The position numbers were made by a program, and so were the translations under genes. This document shows positions 24,812-32,271 of a stretch of 50,874 nucleotides of DNA, piece after piece. Positions within the stretch are counted from its first letter, which is position 1; every line of letters begins with the position of its first letter. The DNA lies in assembly GCA_946536925.1 (NCBI GenBank), contig CAMNFC010000004.1, positions 1 through 50,874 of the forward strand, read 5' to 3'. The DNA comes from an uncultured Selenomonadales bacterium. Lineage in GTDB: Bacteria; Bacillota; Negativicutes; Selenomonadales; Selenomonadaceae. The notes under the pieces are model-generated. The model was not told where the DNA came from. It did no database searches and was given only the letters and a program-made list of their open reading frames with translations.

Positions 24812-25357
24812 ATGGCTAAATATGTCTGCACAGTTTGCGGCTACGTGTACGAAGGAGACGCCCCGCCGATTGAATGCCCGATTTGCAAAGCCCCCGCAGA
24901 AAAATTCACCAAACAAGAAGGCGAAATGACTTGGGCGGCCGAACACGTCGTCGGCGTGGCCAAAGGTGCTCCCGAAGACATCATCGAAGGTCTCCGCGCA
25001 AACTTCAACGGCGAGTGCTGCGAAGTCGGAATGTATCTGGCAATGGCTCGCGTCGCCTATCGTGAAGGATATCCCGAAATCGGCGAGTACTGGCGTAGAG
25101 CCGCGCTGGAAGAAGCCGAACACGCTGCCAAGTTCGCGGAACTTTTGGGCGAAGTTCTCACCGACAGCACCAAGAAAAATTTGGAAATGCGCGTGGAAGC
25201 CGAAAACGGAGCAACCGCCGGCAAAACCGACCTTGCCAAACGCGCCAAAGCTCTCAACCTTGACGCAATCCACGACACAGTCCACGAGATGGCGCGCGAC
25301 GAAGCCCGTCACGGAAAAGCTTTCAAGGGTCTGCTCGAACGTTACTTCGGCAAATAA
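24812..25357 (+). CDS. rbr: Reverse rubrerythrin (rubredoxin domain first), NADH peroxidase component
   Basis: 181 residues. A small rubredoxin-like centre comes first (CTVCGY and CPICKAP, binding one iron), followed by a four-helix di-iron domain with the Glu/His ligands in [22 protein letters not shown] and DEARHGKAF. In anaerobes such proteins reduce hydrogen peroxide with electrons from NADH via rubredoxin, protecting from oxygen. Classical rubrerythrin has the two domains in the other order. SD GGGAGG lies 7 nt before the ATG. Its codons are C-ending and regular, as in highly expressed genes. Confidence 0.92.
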   Translation: MAKYVCTVCGYVYEGDAPPIECPICKAPAEKFTKQEGEMTWAAEHVVGVAKGAPEDIIEGLRANFNGECCEVGMYLAMARVAYREGYPEIGEYWRRAALEEAEHAAKFAELLGEVLTDSTKKNLEMRVEAENGATAGKTDLAKRAKALNLDAIHDTVHEMARDEARHGKAFKGLLERYFGK

Positions 25358-25360
25358 TCC

Positions 25361-25389
25361 TTGACAGAAAATTTCCTGCGTGATAACAT
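25361..25389 (+). promoter_or_regulatory. Promoter for tRNA-Ser (and possibly cysK)
   Basis: A consensus TTGACA (25361-25366), a 17-bp spacer and TAACAT (25384-25389) preceded by TGA (extended -10). Starts near 25396, just before the tRNA. Confidence 0.75.
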
Positions 25390-25401
25390 TGCACGCGTTG
25401 C

Positions 25402-25490
25402 GGAGGAGTGTCCGAGCGGTTGAAGGTGCTTGACTCGAAATCAAGTGTGGTCACAAGCCACCGTGGGTTCGAATCCCACCCCCTCCGCCA
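25402..25490 (+). tRNA. tRNA-Ser (anticodon CGA)
   Basis: An 89-base tRNA with the CCA end encoded. The acceptor arm GGAGGAG pairs with CCCCTCC before discriminator G and CCA; one pair (A6-C67) is a mismatch. The anticodon stem is CTTGA/TCAAG with loop CTCGAAA, giving anticodon CGA (25436-25438), which reads UCG. It has the long variable arm of class II tRNAs (GTGG/CCAC stem) and a normal T arm (GTGGG TTCGAAT CCCAC). Confidence 0.95.
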
Positions 25491-25507
25491 TAAAAAGAAA
25501 TTTCAAG

Positions 25508-25535
25508 CCGCGTTTCATTTCGGAGCGCGGTTTTT
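25508..25535 (+). terminator. Hairpin terminator or attenuator between tRNA-Ser and cysK
   Basis: A nine-pair stem (25508-25516 with 25522-25530, two G-U pairs), a five-base loop and five Ts. The cysK SD begins about 6 bp later, leaving no room for a promoter between the hairpin and cysK. Confidence 0.75.
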
Positions 25536-25552
25536 GCGTAGGAGGCTTCAAA

Positions 25553-26479
25553 ATGATTTATAAAAGCGTCACGGATCTCATCGGCAATACCCCGCTGCTT
25601 GAGGCAAAAAATTTCGCGGCCAAAGTCGGCTTCAACGGAAAACTTCTCGTCAAGCTCGAATATTTCAATCCCGCAGGATCCGTCAAAGATCGAATCGCCA
25701 AAGCAATGATTGAACGCGCCGAAGCTGACGGAAAGCTCAAAAAAAATTCCGTCATCATCGAGCCGACCAGCGGCAACACGGGAATCGGTCTGGCCTCCGT
25801 CGCCGCGGCAAAAGGTTATCGCGCGATTTTCACCATGCCCGAAACCATGAGCGTGGAACGTCGCCAACTGCTCAAAGCTTACGGCGCGGAAATTGTTTTG
25901 ACTGACGGTTCAAAGGGAATGAAAGGTGCAATCGCCAAGGCCGAAGCTCTCGCCAAAGAAATTCCAAACGCATTCATCCCGTCGCAATTCACCAATCCCG
26001 CCAACCCCGCAGCTCACTTCCAAACGACCGGCCCGGAAATTTGGAACGACACGGAAGGCTCGGTTGAAATTTTTGTCGCGGGCGTCGGCACGGGCGGAAC
26101 TTTAAGCGGCGTCGGAAAATTTTTGAAGTCGAAAAATCCTGCCGTGAAAATTATCGCCGTCGAGCCGAAAACTTCTCCCGTCCTCAGCCAAGGTAAATCG
26201 GGCGCACACAAAATCCAAGGTATCGGCGCGGGCTTCGTCCCCGAAACTCTCGACACGAAAATTTACGACGCGATTGTTCCCGTGGCCAACGAGGACGCTT
26301 TCAACTTCGGAAAAATTTTTGCGCGGGCGGAAGGTGTGCTCGTGGGGATTTCTGCGGGTGCGGCTCTGGCTGCGGCTGTCGAACTTTCAAAGCGCGCTGA
26401 CTTCGGCGGAAAAAATTTCGTCGTGCTCCTGCCCGACACCGGCGACCGCTACCTTTCCACCGACCTTTTCAAAGATTAA
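25553..26479 (+). CDS. cysK: Cysteine synthase A (O-acetylserine sulfhydrylase)
   Basis: 308 residues, normal for the family. It makes cysteine from O-acetylserine and sulfide. The PLP lysine is K45 in NPAGSVKDRIA. The substrate loop is EPTSGNTGIGL, the phosphate-binding loop GVGTGGTLSGVG, and the C-terminal LLPDTGDRYLST is typical of CysK. Start at ATG 25553 after GGAGG; the open frame runs on upstream through the tRNA but without a start. cysE is not adjacent. The gene follows the tRNA-Ser and its hairpin with no obvious promoter of its own. Confidence 0.94.
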   Translation: MIYKSVTDLIGNTPLLEAKNFAAKVGFNGKLLVKLEYFNPAGSVKDRIAKAMIERAEADGKLKKNSVIIEPTSGNTGIGLASVAAAKGYRAIFTMPETMSVERRQLLKAYGAEIVLTDGSKGMKGAIAKAEALAKEIPNAFIPSQFTNPANPAAHFQTTGPEIWNDTEGSVEIFVAGVGTGGTLSGVGKFLKSKNPAVKIIAVEPKTSPVLSQGKSGAHKIQGIGAGFVPETLDTKIYDAIVPVANEDAFNFGKIFARAEGVLVGISAGAALAAAVELSKRADFGGKNFVVLLPDTGDRYLSTDLFKD

Positions 26480-26497
26480 GCTTCAATAAAAATTTTT

Positions 26498-26517
26498 CTC
26501 CGTTCGATTGAGCGGAG
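26498..26517 (+). repeat. Left copy of a 20-bp inverted repeat flanking the RTX gene
   Basis: CTCCGTTCGATTGAGCGGAG. Its exact reverse complement lies at 32242-32261, including the loop and the wobble position. Confidence 0.85.
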
Positions 26518-26524
26518 TTTTTTT
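26498..26524 (+). terminator. Intrinsic terminator after cysK
   Basis: An eight-pair stem (26498-26505 with 26510-26517, one G-U pair), loop GATT and a seven-T run. The 20-bp hairpin sequence recurs in exact inverted form at 32242-32261. Confidence 0.85.
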
Positions 26525-26526
26525 TA

Positions 26527-26555
26527 TTGATTTTATTTTCTCGTTGATGTATTAT
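26527..26555 (+). promoter_or_regulatory. Promoter of the RTX-repeat gene
   Basis: -35 TTGATT (26527-26532), a 17-bp spacer and -10 TATTAT (26550-26555). The leader of about 70 bases contains a tiny ORF. Confidence 0.6.
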
Positions 26556-26589
26556 TTAATAATAAAGAAATGCCGAAAGGAGAAATTTT

Positions 26590-26625
26590 ATGAAAATTTT
26601 TTGGAGGATTCGACGTTTTCGATAG
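26590..26625 (+). CDS. Possible 11-codon leader peptide before the RTX gene
   Basis: AAAGGAG (26576-26582) stands 7 nt before an ATG that opens MKIFWRIRRFR and a TAG stop. The SD is better than that of the RTX gene itself, whose likely GTG follows 9 bp after this stop. It could couple or attenuate translation, or be the remains of a displaced start. The peptide is basic and aromatic. Confidence 0.4.
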   Translation: MKIFWRIRRFR

Positions 26626-26634
26626 AAAGGCTCG

Positions 26635-29600
26635 GTGATTATTTTGGCTGACAACTACACGAAAAACAAATTGGTTCAGGGCTCGTCCTCGGCCGACACG
26701 ATCAACAATTATGCCGGCGGCGTAACCGTTCAAGGTCTCGGCGGCGACGATTATCTCTACAATTCCACCGAAAAAAATTATACGATTAAAGGCGCGTGGG
26801 GCTATGTCACACTCGACGGCGGCGCGGGCGATGATATCATTTTCAGCTACGACCCGAACGTTTCGATAAACGGCGGCACGGGCGACGACGAAATAATTTT
26901 GGACGATAACTGCGCGAAGATAACCGTCAAAGGCTCCGCGGGCAACGACACCGTCTACACCGAAAGCGACAGGAGCGCGGGCGTCCTCTTCCAATATTCC
27001 AAAGGTGACGGCTACGATTACATCACAAATTGGAGTTCGAGCGACACGTTGAGTTTGGGCAGCGGCATTCATTACACGCGCTCGACCGTCGGCTCAAATG
27101 TCGTCGTGAGTATCGCCGGCTCACAGGCTGTCACTTTGGACGGAGCAAAAGATAAAACCGTAAACGTCAAGGGCGGCAACCTCGTCAGCGTCGTCGACAA
27201 CTTCACCAAGAACAAAAAAGTCAGCGGCTCTTCCTCGGCAGATATAATTCAAAATCACGCGGGCGGCGTCACTCTCGCGGGCGGCGGCGGAAACGATTCA
27301 ATCTACAATTCCACGGAAAAAAATTATACAATCAACAGCGCGTGGGGCTACGTGACAATCGACGCGGGCGCGGGTAACGATTCCGTTTTCAGCTACGACC
27401 CCAACGTTTCGATTAACGGCGGCGAAGGCAACGACAAAATAATTTTGGACAACAACTGCGCAAACATCACCGTAAAAGCTTCCACCGGCAACGACACGAT
27501 TTATACCGACAGCTCAAGAAGCTACGGCGTCCTCTTCCAATATTCCAAGGGCGACGGATTCGATTCAATCACAAATTGGAATTCAAATGACACGCTCAGC
27601 TTGGGCAGCGGCATTTCCTATACGCGCGAAACCGTCGGCTCAAATGTCGTGGTCAGTGTCGTCGAGGCTGAGGCTGTCACTTTGAACGGAGCAAAAGATA
27701 AAACAGTCAACATCAAAGGCGGCTCCCTCGTCAGCGTCGTCGACAACTTCACCAAGAACAAAAAAATCACAGGCACTTCCTCCGACGACACGATAAACAA
27801 CTATGCGGGCGGTGTCACGATTGCGGGCGGCGCGGGCGTCGATTCAATCTACAATTCCACGAGCTCGAACTATACAATCAACAACGCTTGGGGTTACGTG
27901 ACAATCGACGGCGGCAACGGCAACGATTTGATTTACAACTACGACCCGCGAACTTCAATCAACGGAGGCGCGGGCTCGGACAAAATTACTTTGCACGGCA
28001 ACTGCTCATATATCACCGTCAAAGGCTCAACCGGCAACGACACGATTTTCACCGACAGCTCCAGAAGCGCGGGCGTCCTCTTCCAATACAATTCGGGCGA
28101 CGGTTACGATCTTATCACCAACTGGAATTCAAACGATACGTTGAGTTTGGGATCTGTCACTTACACGCGCTCGACCGTCGGCTCCGATGTCGTCGTTAGC
28201 ATTCAAGGCGGCGAAGCTCTCACTTTGCAAGGCGCGGCCAATTCTTCCGTCAGCATTGTCGGCGGCACATTGACCACGGGCGCAATCACCAACTACACCA
28301 AGAACAAAAAAATCAACGGCTCGTCTTCGGCCGACACGATTAACAATCACGCCGGCGGCGTCACTGTCCTGGGCAACGGCGGCAACGATTCAATTTACAA
28401 TTCAACTTGGTCGAGTTATACGATTAACGGCTTCTACGGTTACGTGACAATTGACGGCTCCGCGGGCAACGACACCATCACCAGCTACGACCCGTTCGTC
28501 AGCATAAACGGCGGCGCGGGCAAAGACCTCATCAACTTGAGCGACTGGAGGAAAATCACAGTCAAAGGCGGCGCGGGCGACGACACCGTAAATACCTACA
28601 GCTCCAGAAATTACGGCGTTCTCTTCCAATATAATTCGGGCGACGGATTCGACCTCATCAAAAATTGGAACAGCTCCGATACGCTAAGCTTGGCCTCCGA
28701 TGTCTATTACTCTAAAGAAACTGTCGGCTCTGATGTCGTCGTGAGCATTGAAGGCGGCGGCGCTCTCACTTTGGAAGGAGCAAAAGATAAAACGCTCAAT
28801 ATAAACGGCGGCAACCCCAACCTCGTCATCTATAACTTCAACACAAACAGTTTGGTCAGCGGCTCCGGCGGCAAAGATACAATCGACAATTCCGCGGGCG
28901 GCGTCACGATTCAAGGTCTCGGCGGCAACGATTCAATCTACAACTCCACAAGCTCCTATCACACGATTAAAAATTCTTGGGGCTACGTGACGATTGACGG
29001 CGGCGCGGGCAACGATTTGATTTACAGCTACGACCCGCGAACTTCAATCAACGGCGGCGCGGGCTCGGATAAAATTACTTTGCACGGCGACTGCACGAAA
29101 ATCACAGTCAAAGGCTCAACGGGCAACGATACGATTTTCACCGACAGCTCCAGAGATTGCGGCGTTCTTTTCCAATATGCAAAAGGCGACGGATTCGATT
29201 CAATTACAAATTGGAGCTCGAACGACACGCTAAGCTTGGGCAGCGGCATTTCTTATTCGCTCTCGACTGTCGGGGCAAATGTCGTGGTGAGCATTGAAAG
29301 CGGCGGCGCTCTCACCTTGAGCGGCGGCAAAGACAAGACCGTTAAAATCGTCGGCGGAACCAACATCGCCAACAACCCCAAAGGCACGCTCATTTCCAAT
29401 TCCAACTCAAACGTCTCGCTCAAAGGAACCAATTACGCCGACACCGTCAACAACAACGGCTCCCTCGTCACGATTTCGACCGCCAAAGGCAACGACTCCA
29501 TTTATAATTGGGCGGATAAAGTTACCGTTTACGCGGGCGACGGCAAAGACACCTTGCGCGGCGGATATTCCAACTCAAAACTTTTCGGCGAAGGCGGCAA

Positions 29601-32217
29601 CGATTTAATCAGCTTGACGGGTGCTTATTGGCGCAACACTCTTTCGGGTGGCGCGGACGACGATATCATTTTCGCCGAAGGCAACGAACACAGCGTGGAC
29701 GGCGGCGCAGGCTCCGACAAAATCACTTTGACCGGCGACAAATTGACGGTAAAAGGCGGCGCGGACGACGACACAATTTACGGCAACACCGCCACGAGTC
29801 ATCTTTATCAATATGCAAAAGGCGACGGCAACGATTTGATTTACAACTGGAGCTCAAGCGATTCGTTGACGCTCACGGGCGGGGCAAGCTGGACGAAAAA
29901 AACTTCGGGCAACAACGTCATCATTACCGTCAAAGACAGCGGCAAAATCACTTTGAGCGGAGCGAAAGACAAAACCGTCAACATCTATCCGGCTTCAGAG
30001 CCTTCTCCCGCGCCGACAACTTCTTCTGTCACGGGGCAAGAAGTCATCAAAAATTTCATGAAGATTTTGGACACGTCGACGGAATCGGGATTGGGTCTGC
30101 TGAACGCGGCGGTCAATTATGCTACGGGCGGCTACTTCGACAACATCGGCGCGGCGATTGAACAAATGACGCTCGATTGCTCGGCAGCCGGCAACGCAAC
30201 CAAATTCTTGAAAAATTATTGCGGCATCGATCTGACCAACGCGGACACGGGCGCACTCACCGGCTACGACGCGGGCGGCTCCTCAATTGAAAAGACGGCT
30301 TCAAGTATTGTGCCCGAAAGCGGCGCGTTGACGACCAACACGGACGCGAGCTTCAAGGCCAACTCCAAGACGACGGTGCAACTGGCTTCCTACGTTTCCA
30401 ACGGCAGCGGTTTTTCCATCAACGATTCGAGCTACGGCAACTTGAAAACCGACGTCCAAAAATATATTTGGCGGGCGTTCAAAACGTGGTGGGCAAAAGG
30501 TGCTCTCGATCTCATCTCGGCGACTTACGGCTCCAATTACAACTTCACCAACTCGGTAGGCAAATTGTATTTCGGATTTTTTGACGAGCCGCGCAGGTCG
30601 GACGGCTCAATCGTCCTCAACGCCACGAACAAAGGCTACTCGAACGGAAACTTTAATTCAATCGTCATTCGTGTCAACAGCAACCAAGGAGCTTACGGCG
30701 TCTTGATGAACGGCGGCAATCCCGACGGTCAAATTTCCGAAGACGACACGTTCTATCTGGACAGAGTTTTGGCGCACGAGATGACCCACGCGGTGATGAT
30801 GATTAACGTTGACGACTTCAACAACCTGCCGCAATTTATAGCCGAAGGCACGGCCGAATTGACGCACGGCATCGACGACAACAGAGGCAACCTCATTAAA
30901 TCTTTGGCGGGCAATGCCTCCGCTCTCAATGACGCGCTGGATCTGTACGATTACGGCACGGGCAACCAACCGATGTACGCGGCGGGCTACATGTTCCTGC
31001 GATATCTGGCCAAGCAGGGAGCAGAACATTATCCGACTTCGGGCAACTATACAACGTCTTCGGCTTCGCGGGCTGTCTCGACGGGTTCAGGCTCATCTTC
31101 CTCGTCGACGAAATTAAAGAGCGGCCTTTTGACCCTGACGAAAGATTACGCCTATAACATGCTCGACTTGTCAACGTATTCTTCTTCCGTCAAAAAAGTC
31201 GACGCTACGGCCATGATTCGCGGCATAACGATTGTGGCCGGCAAAAACGCAACGTCGATTTCGGCGGGCGCGGGCGCGGACACCTTGAGCGGAAATATCG
31301 GAAACGACACGCTGATTGGCAACGCAGGAAACGACATGATTTTGGGCAACGCAGGCAACGATATTCTTTTCGGCAACGACGGCAACGACACGCTAAACGG
31401 CGGCACCGGCACCAACACTCTGACGGGCGGCGCAGGCAAAGATATTTTCGTTCACAAGGCGGGCTCCGACATCATCACAGATTACGTTGTGGGCGAAGAC
31501 AAAATCAAATTGCCCGAAGAAAATCACACCATTGTTGATTCGTATCTGAGCGGCAACGACGTCGTTTTGGTCGTGGAAGACAGCGGCACCGTCACCGTTC
31601 AAAACGCCAAAGGCAAAAAAATCACCGTCGTCGATTACAAAGGCAAATCCACTTCCGCAGTTTACGGCAACTCGACTTCCGCCGAAAAAATTTCAGCCAA
31701 AACTTTGACCGTGACGAACAACACCGCCGCGGCCGTTACCCTCGGCTCAAGTTATTACAATGCAGACGCTTCAAAGAGAACAAAGGCAATTCAAATCACC
31801 GGCAACGCCAAAGCCAACACAATCAGCGGCGGCTCCAAAGCTGACACGATTTACGGCGGCAAAGGAAACGATTCGCTCTTCGGCGGCAAAGGTAACGACC
31901 AAATCCACGGAGGTGCTTCCTCCGATACTCTCTACGGCGGCGCGGGCAACGATTCTCTCTGGGGCGACGCGGGCAACGATACTTTCTTCTACACGCTCGG
32001 CGACGGCAAAGATGTAATTTACGGCTTTGAGGACGGCGACACGCTCACGCTTGACAACCTCGAATTCACGACCGCTTACTCAAAGAAAAACGGCGTCGAA
32101 ACCGTCACGTTCACGTTCGACAGCGGCTCCGTCACGCTCAAAGATTTTTCCGCCACGACTTTCAACGTCAACAATTCCACGTACAAAATCAGCGGGAACT
32201 CCCTCGCGCTCAAATAA
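26635..32217 (+). CDS. Giant RTX-type repeat protein with an internal zinc-metalloprotease motif
   Basis: 1860 residues from GTG 26635 (SD GAAAGG close by; TTG at 26644 is the alternative). There is no N-terminal signal. Residues 6-920 hold five units of about 182 residues with GGxGxD nonapeptides (such as DGGAGNDLI, NGGAGSDKI). Residues 920-1120 carry a sixth, diverged RTX stretch. After a Pro/Ser linker (PSPAPTTSS) comes a domain with HEMTH (1381-1385) and, 18 residues on, EGTAE (E1404), the gluzincin zinc-site layout. Two canonical RTX blocks follow (about 1545-1600 and 1722-1805). The lack of a signal, calcium-binding repeats and C-terminal tail point to type I secretion; no exporter is in the window. 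Likely a secreted or surface protease or adhesin; substrate unknown. Confidence 0.85.
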   Translation: MIILADNYTKNKLVQGSSSADTINNYAGGVTVQGLGGDDYLYNSTEKNYTIKGAWGYVTLDGGAGDDIIFSYDPNVSINGGTGDDEIILDDNCAKITVKGSAGNDTVYTESDRSAGVLFQYSKGDGYDYITNWSSSDTLSLGSGIHYTRSTVGSNVVVSIAGSQAVTLDGAKDKTVNVKGGNLVSVVDNFTKNKKVSGSSSADIIQNHAGGVTLAGGGGNDSIYNSTEKNYTINSAWGYVTIDAGAGNDSVFSYDPNVSINGGEGNDKIILDNNCANITVKASTGNDTIYTDSSRSYGVLFQYSKGDGFDSITNWNSNDTLSLGSGISYTRETVGSNVVVSVVEAEAVTLNGAKDKTVNIKGGSLVSVVDNFTKNKKITGTSSDDTINNYAGGVTIAGGAGVDSIYNSTSSNYTINNAWGYVTIDGGNGNDLIYNYDPRTSINGGAGSDKITLHGNCSYITVKGSTGNDTIFTDSSRSAGVLFQYNSGDGYDLITNWNSNDTLSLGSVTYTRSTVGSDVVVSIQGGEALTLQGAANSSVSIVGGTLTTGAITNYTKNKKINGSSSADTINNHAGGVTVLGNGGNDSIYNSTWSSYTINGFYGYVTIDGSAGNDTITSYDPFVSINGGAGKDLINLSDWRKITVKGGAGDDTVNTYSSRNYGVLFQYNSGDGFDLIKNWNSSDTLSLASDVYYSKETVGSDVVVSIEGGGALTLEGAKDKTLNINGGNPNLVIYNFNTNSLVSGSGGKDTIDNSAGGVTIQGLGGNDSIYNSTSSYHTIKNSWGYVTIDGGAGNDLIYSYDPRTSINGGAGSDKITLHGDCTKITVKGSTGNDTIFTDSSRDCGVLFQYAKGDGFDSITNWSSNDTLSLGSGISYSLSTVGANVVVSIESGGALTLSGGKDKTVKIVGGTNIANNPKGTLISNSNSNVSLKGTNYADTVNNNGSLVTISTAKGNDSIYNWADKVTVYAGDGKDTLRGGYSNSKLFGEGGNDLISLTGAYWRNTLSGGADDDIIFAEGNEHSVDGGAGSDKITLTGDKLTVKGGADDDTIYGNTATSHLYQYAKGDGNDLIYNWSSSDSLTLTGGASWTKKTSGNNVIITVKDSGKITLSGAKDKTVNIYPASEPSPAPTTSSVTGQEVIKNFMKILDTSTESGLGLLNAAVNYATGGYFDNIGAAIEQMTLDCSAAGNATKFLKNYCGIDLTNADTGALTGYDAGGSSIEKTASSIVPESGALTTNTDASFKANSKTTVQLASYVSNGSGFSINDSSYGNLKTDVQKYIWRAFKTWWAKGALDLISATYGSNYNFTNSVGKLYFGFFDEPRRSDGSIVLNATNKGYSNGNFNSIVIRVNSNQGAYGVLMNGGNPDGQISEDDTFYLDRVLAHEMTHAVMMINVDDFNNLPQFIAEGTAELTHGIDDNRGNLIKSLAGNASALNDALDLYDYGTGNQPMYAAGYMFLRYLAKQGAEHYPTSGNYTTSSASRAVSTGSGSSSSSTKLKSGLLTLTKDYAYNMLDLSTYSSSVKKVDATAMIRGITIVAGKNATSISAGAGADTLSGNIGNDTLIGNAGNDMILGNAGNDILFGNDGNDTLNGGTGTNTLTGGAGKDIFVHKAGSDIITDYVVGEDKIKLPEENHTIVDSYLSGNDVVLVVEDSGTVTVQNAKGKKITVVDYKGKSTSAVYGNSTSAEKISAKTLTVTNNTAAAVTLGSSYYNADASKRTKAIQITGNAKANTISGGSKADTIYGGKGNDSLFGGKGNDQIHGGASSDTLYGGAGNDSLWGDAGNDTFFYTLGDGKDVIYGFEDGDTLTLDNLEFTTAYSKKNGVETVTFTFDSGSVTLKDFSATTFNVNNSTYKISGNSLALK
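26650..29394 (+). repeat. Five tandem ~546-bp coding repeats
   Basis: Equivalent codons fall at 26650, 27196, 27742, 28288 and 28831 (periods 546, 546, 546, 543), the last unit ending near 29394. Landmark strings recur in each unit: an YNST segment, WGYVTIDGG, YDP, VLFQY and DTLSL. Similarity is high at DNA level, so the array expanded recently and could change copy number. Confidence 0.9.
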
Positions 32218-32228
32218 AATCTTTCGGC

Positions 32229-32271
32229 AAAAAAAATTATCCTCCGCTCAATCGAACGGAGGATTTTTTTT
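32229..32271. terminator. Bidirectional terminator between the RTX and Hsp70-like genes
   Basis: A hairpin at 32239-32264 (loop AATC) with an A-run on the left and a T-run on the right. The stem is perfect with a G-U pair for minus-strand RNA and has one C-A mismatch for plus-strand RNA, so it best fits the Hsp70-like transcript. Confidence 0.8.
32242..32261 (-). repeat. Right copy of the 20-bp inverted repeat flanking the RTX gene
   Basis: Exact reverse complement of 26498-26517. Confidence 0.85.

Noticed and set aside
25430-25552. Longer cysK start running through the tRNA gene
   Set aside because: This part encodes the tRNA and its hairpin; ATG 25553 has GGAGG and matches CysK N-termini.
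26590-26700. A frameshifted N-terminal signal peptide of the RTX protein starting at 26590
   Set aside because: The 11-codon frame ends in a stop and is too short and too basic to be a normal signal sequence; RTX proteins usually lack one.
26650-29394. CRISPR array or mobile-element repeat
   Set aside because: The repeats are long, in frame and lack spacers; they encode protein units of the RTX gene.
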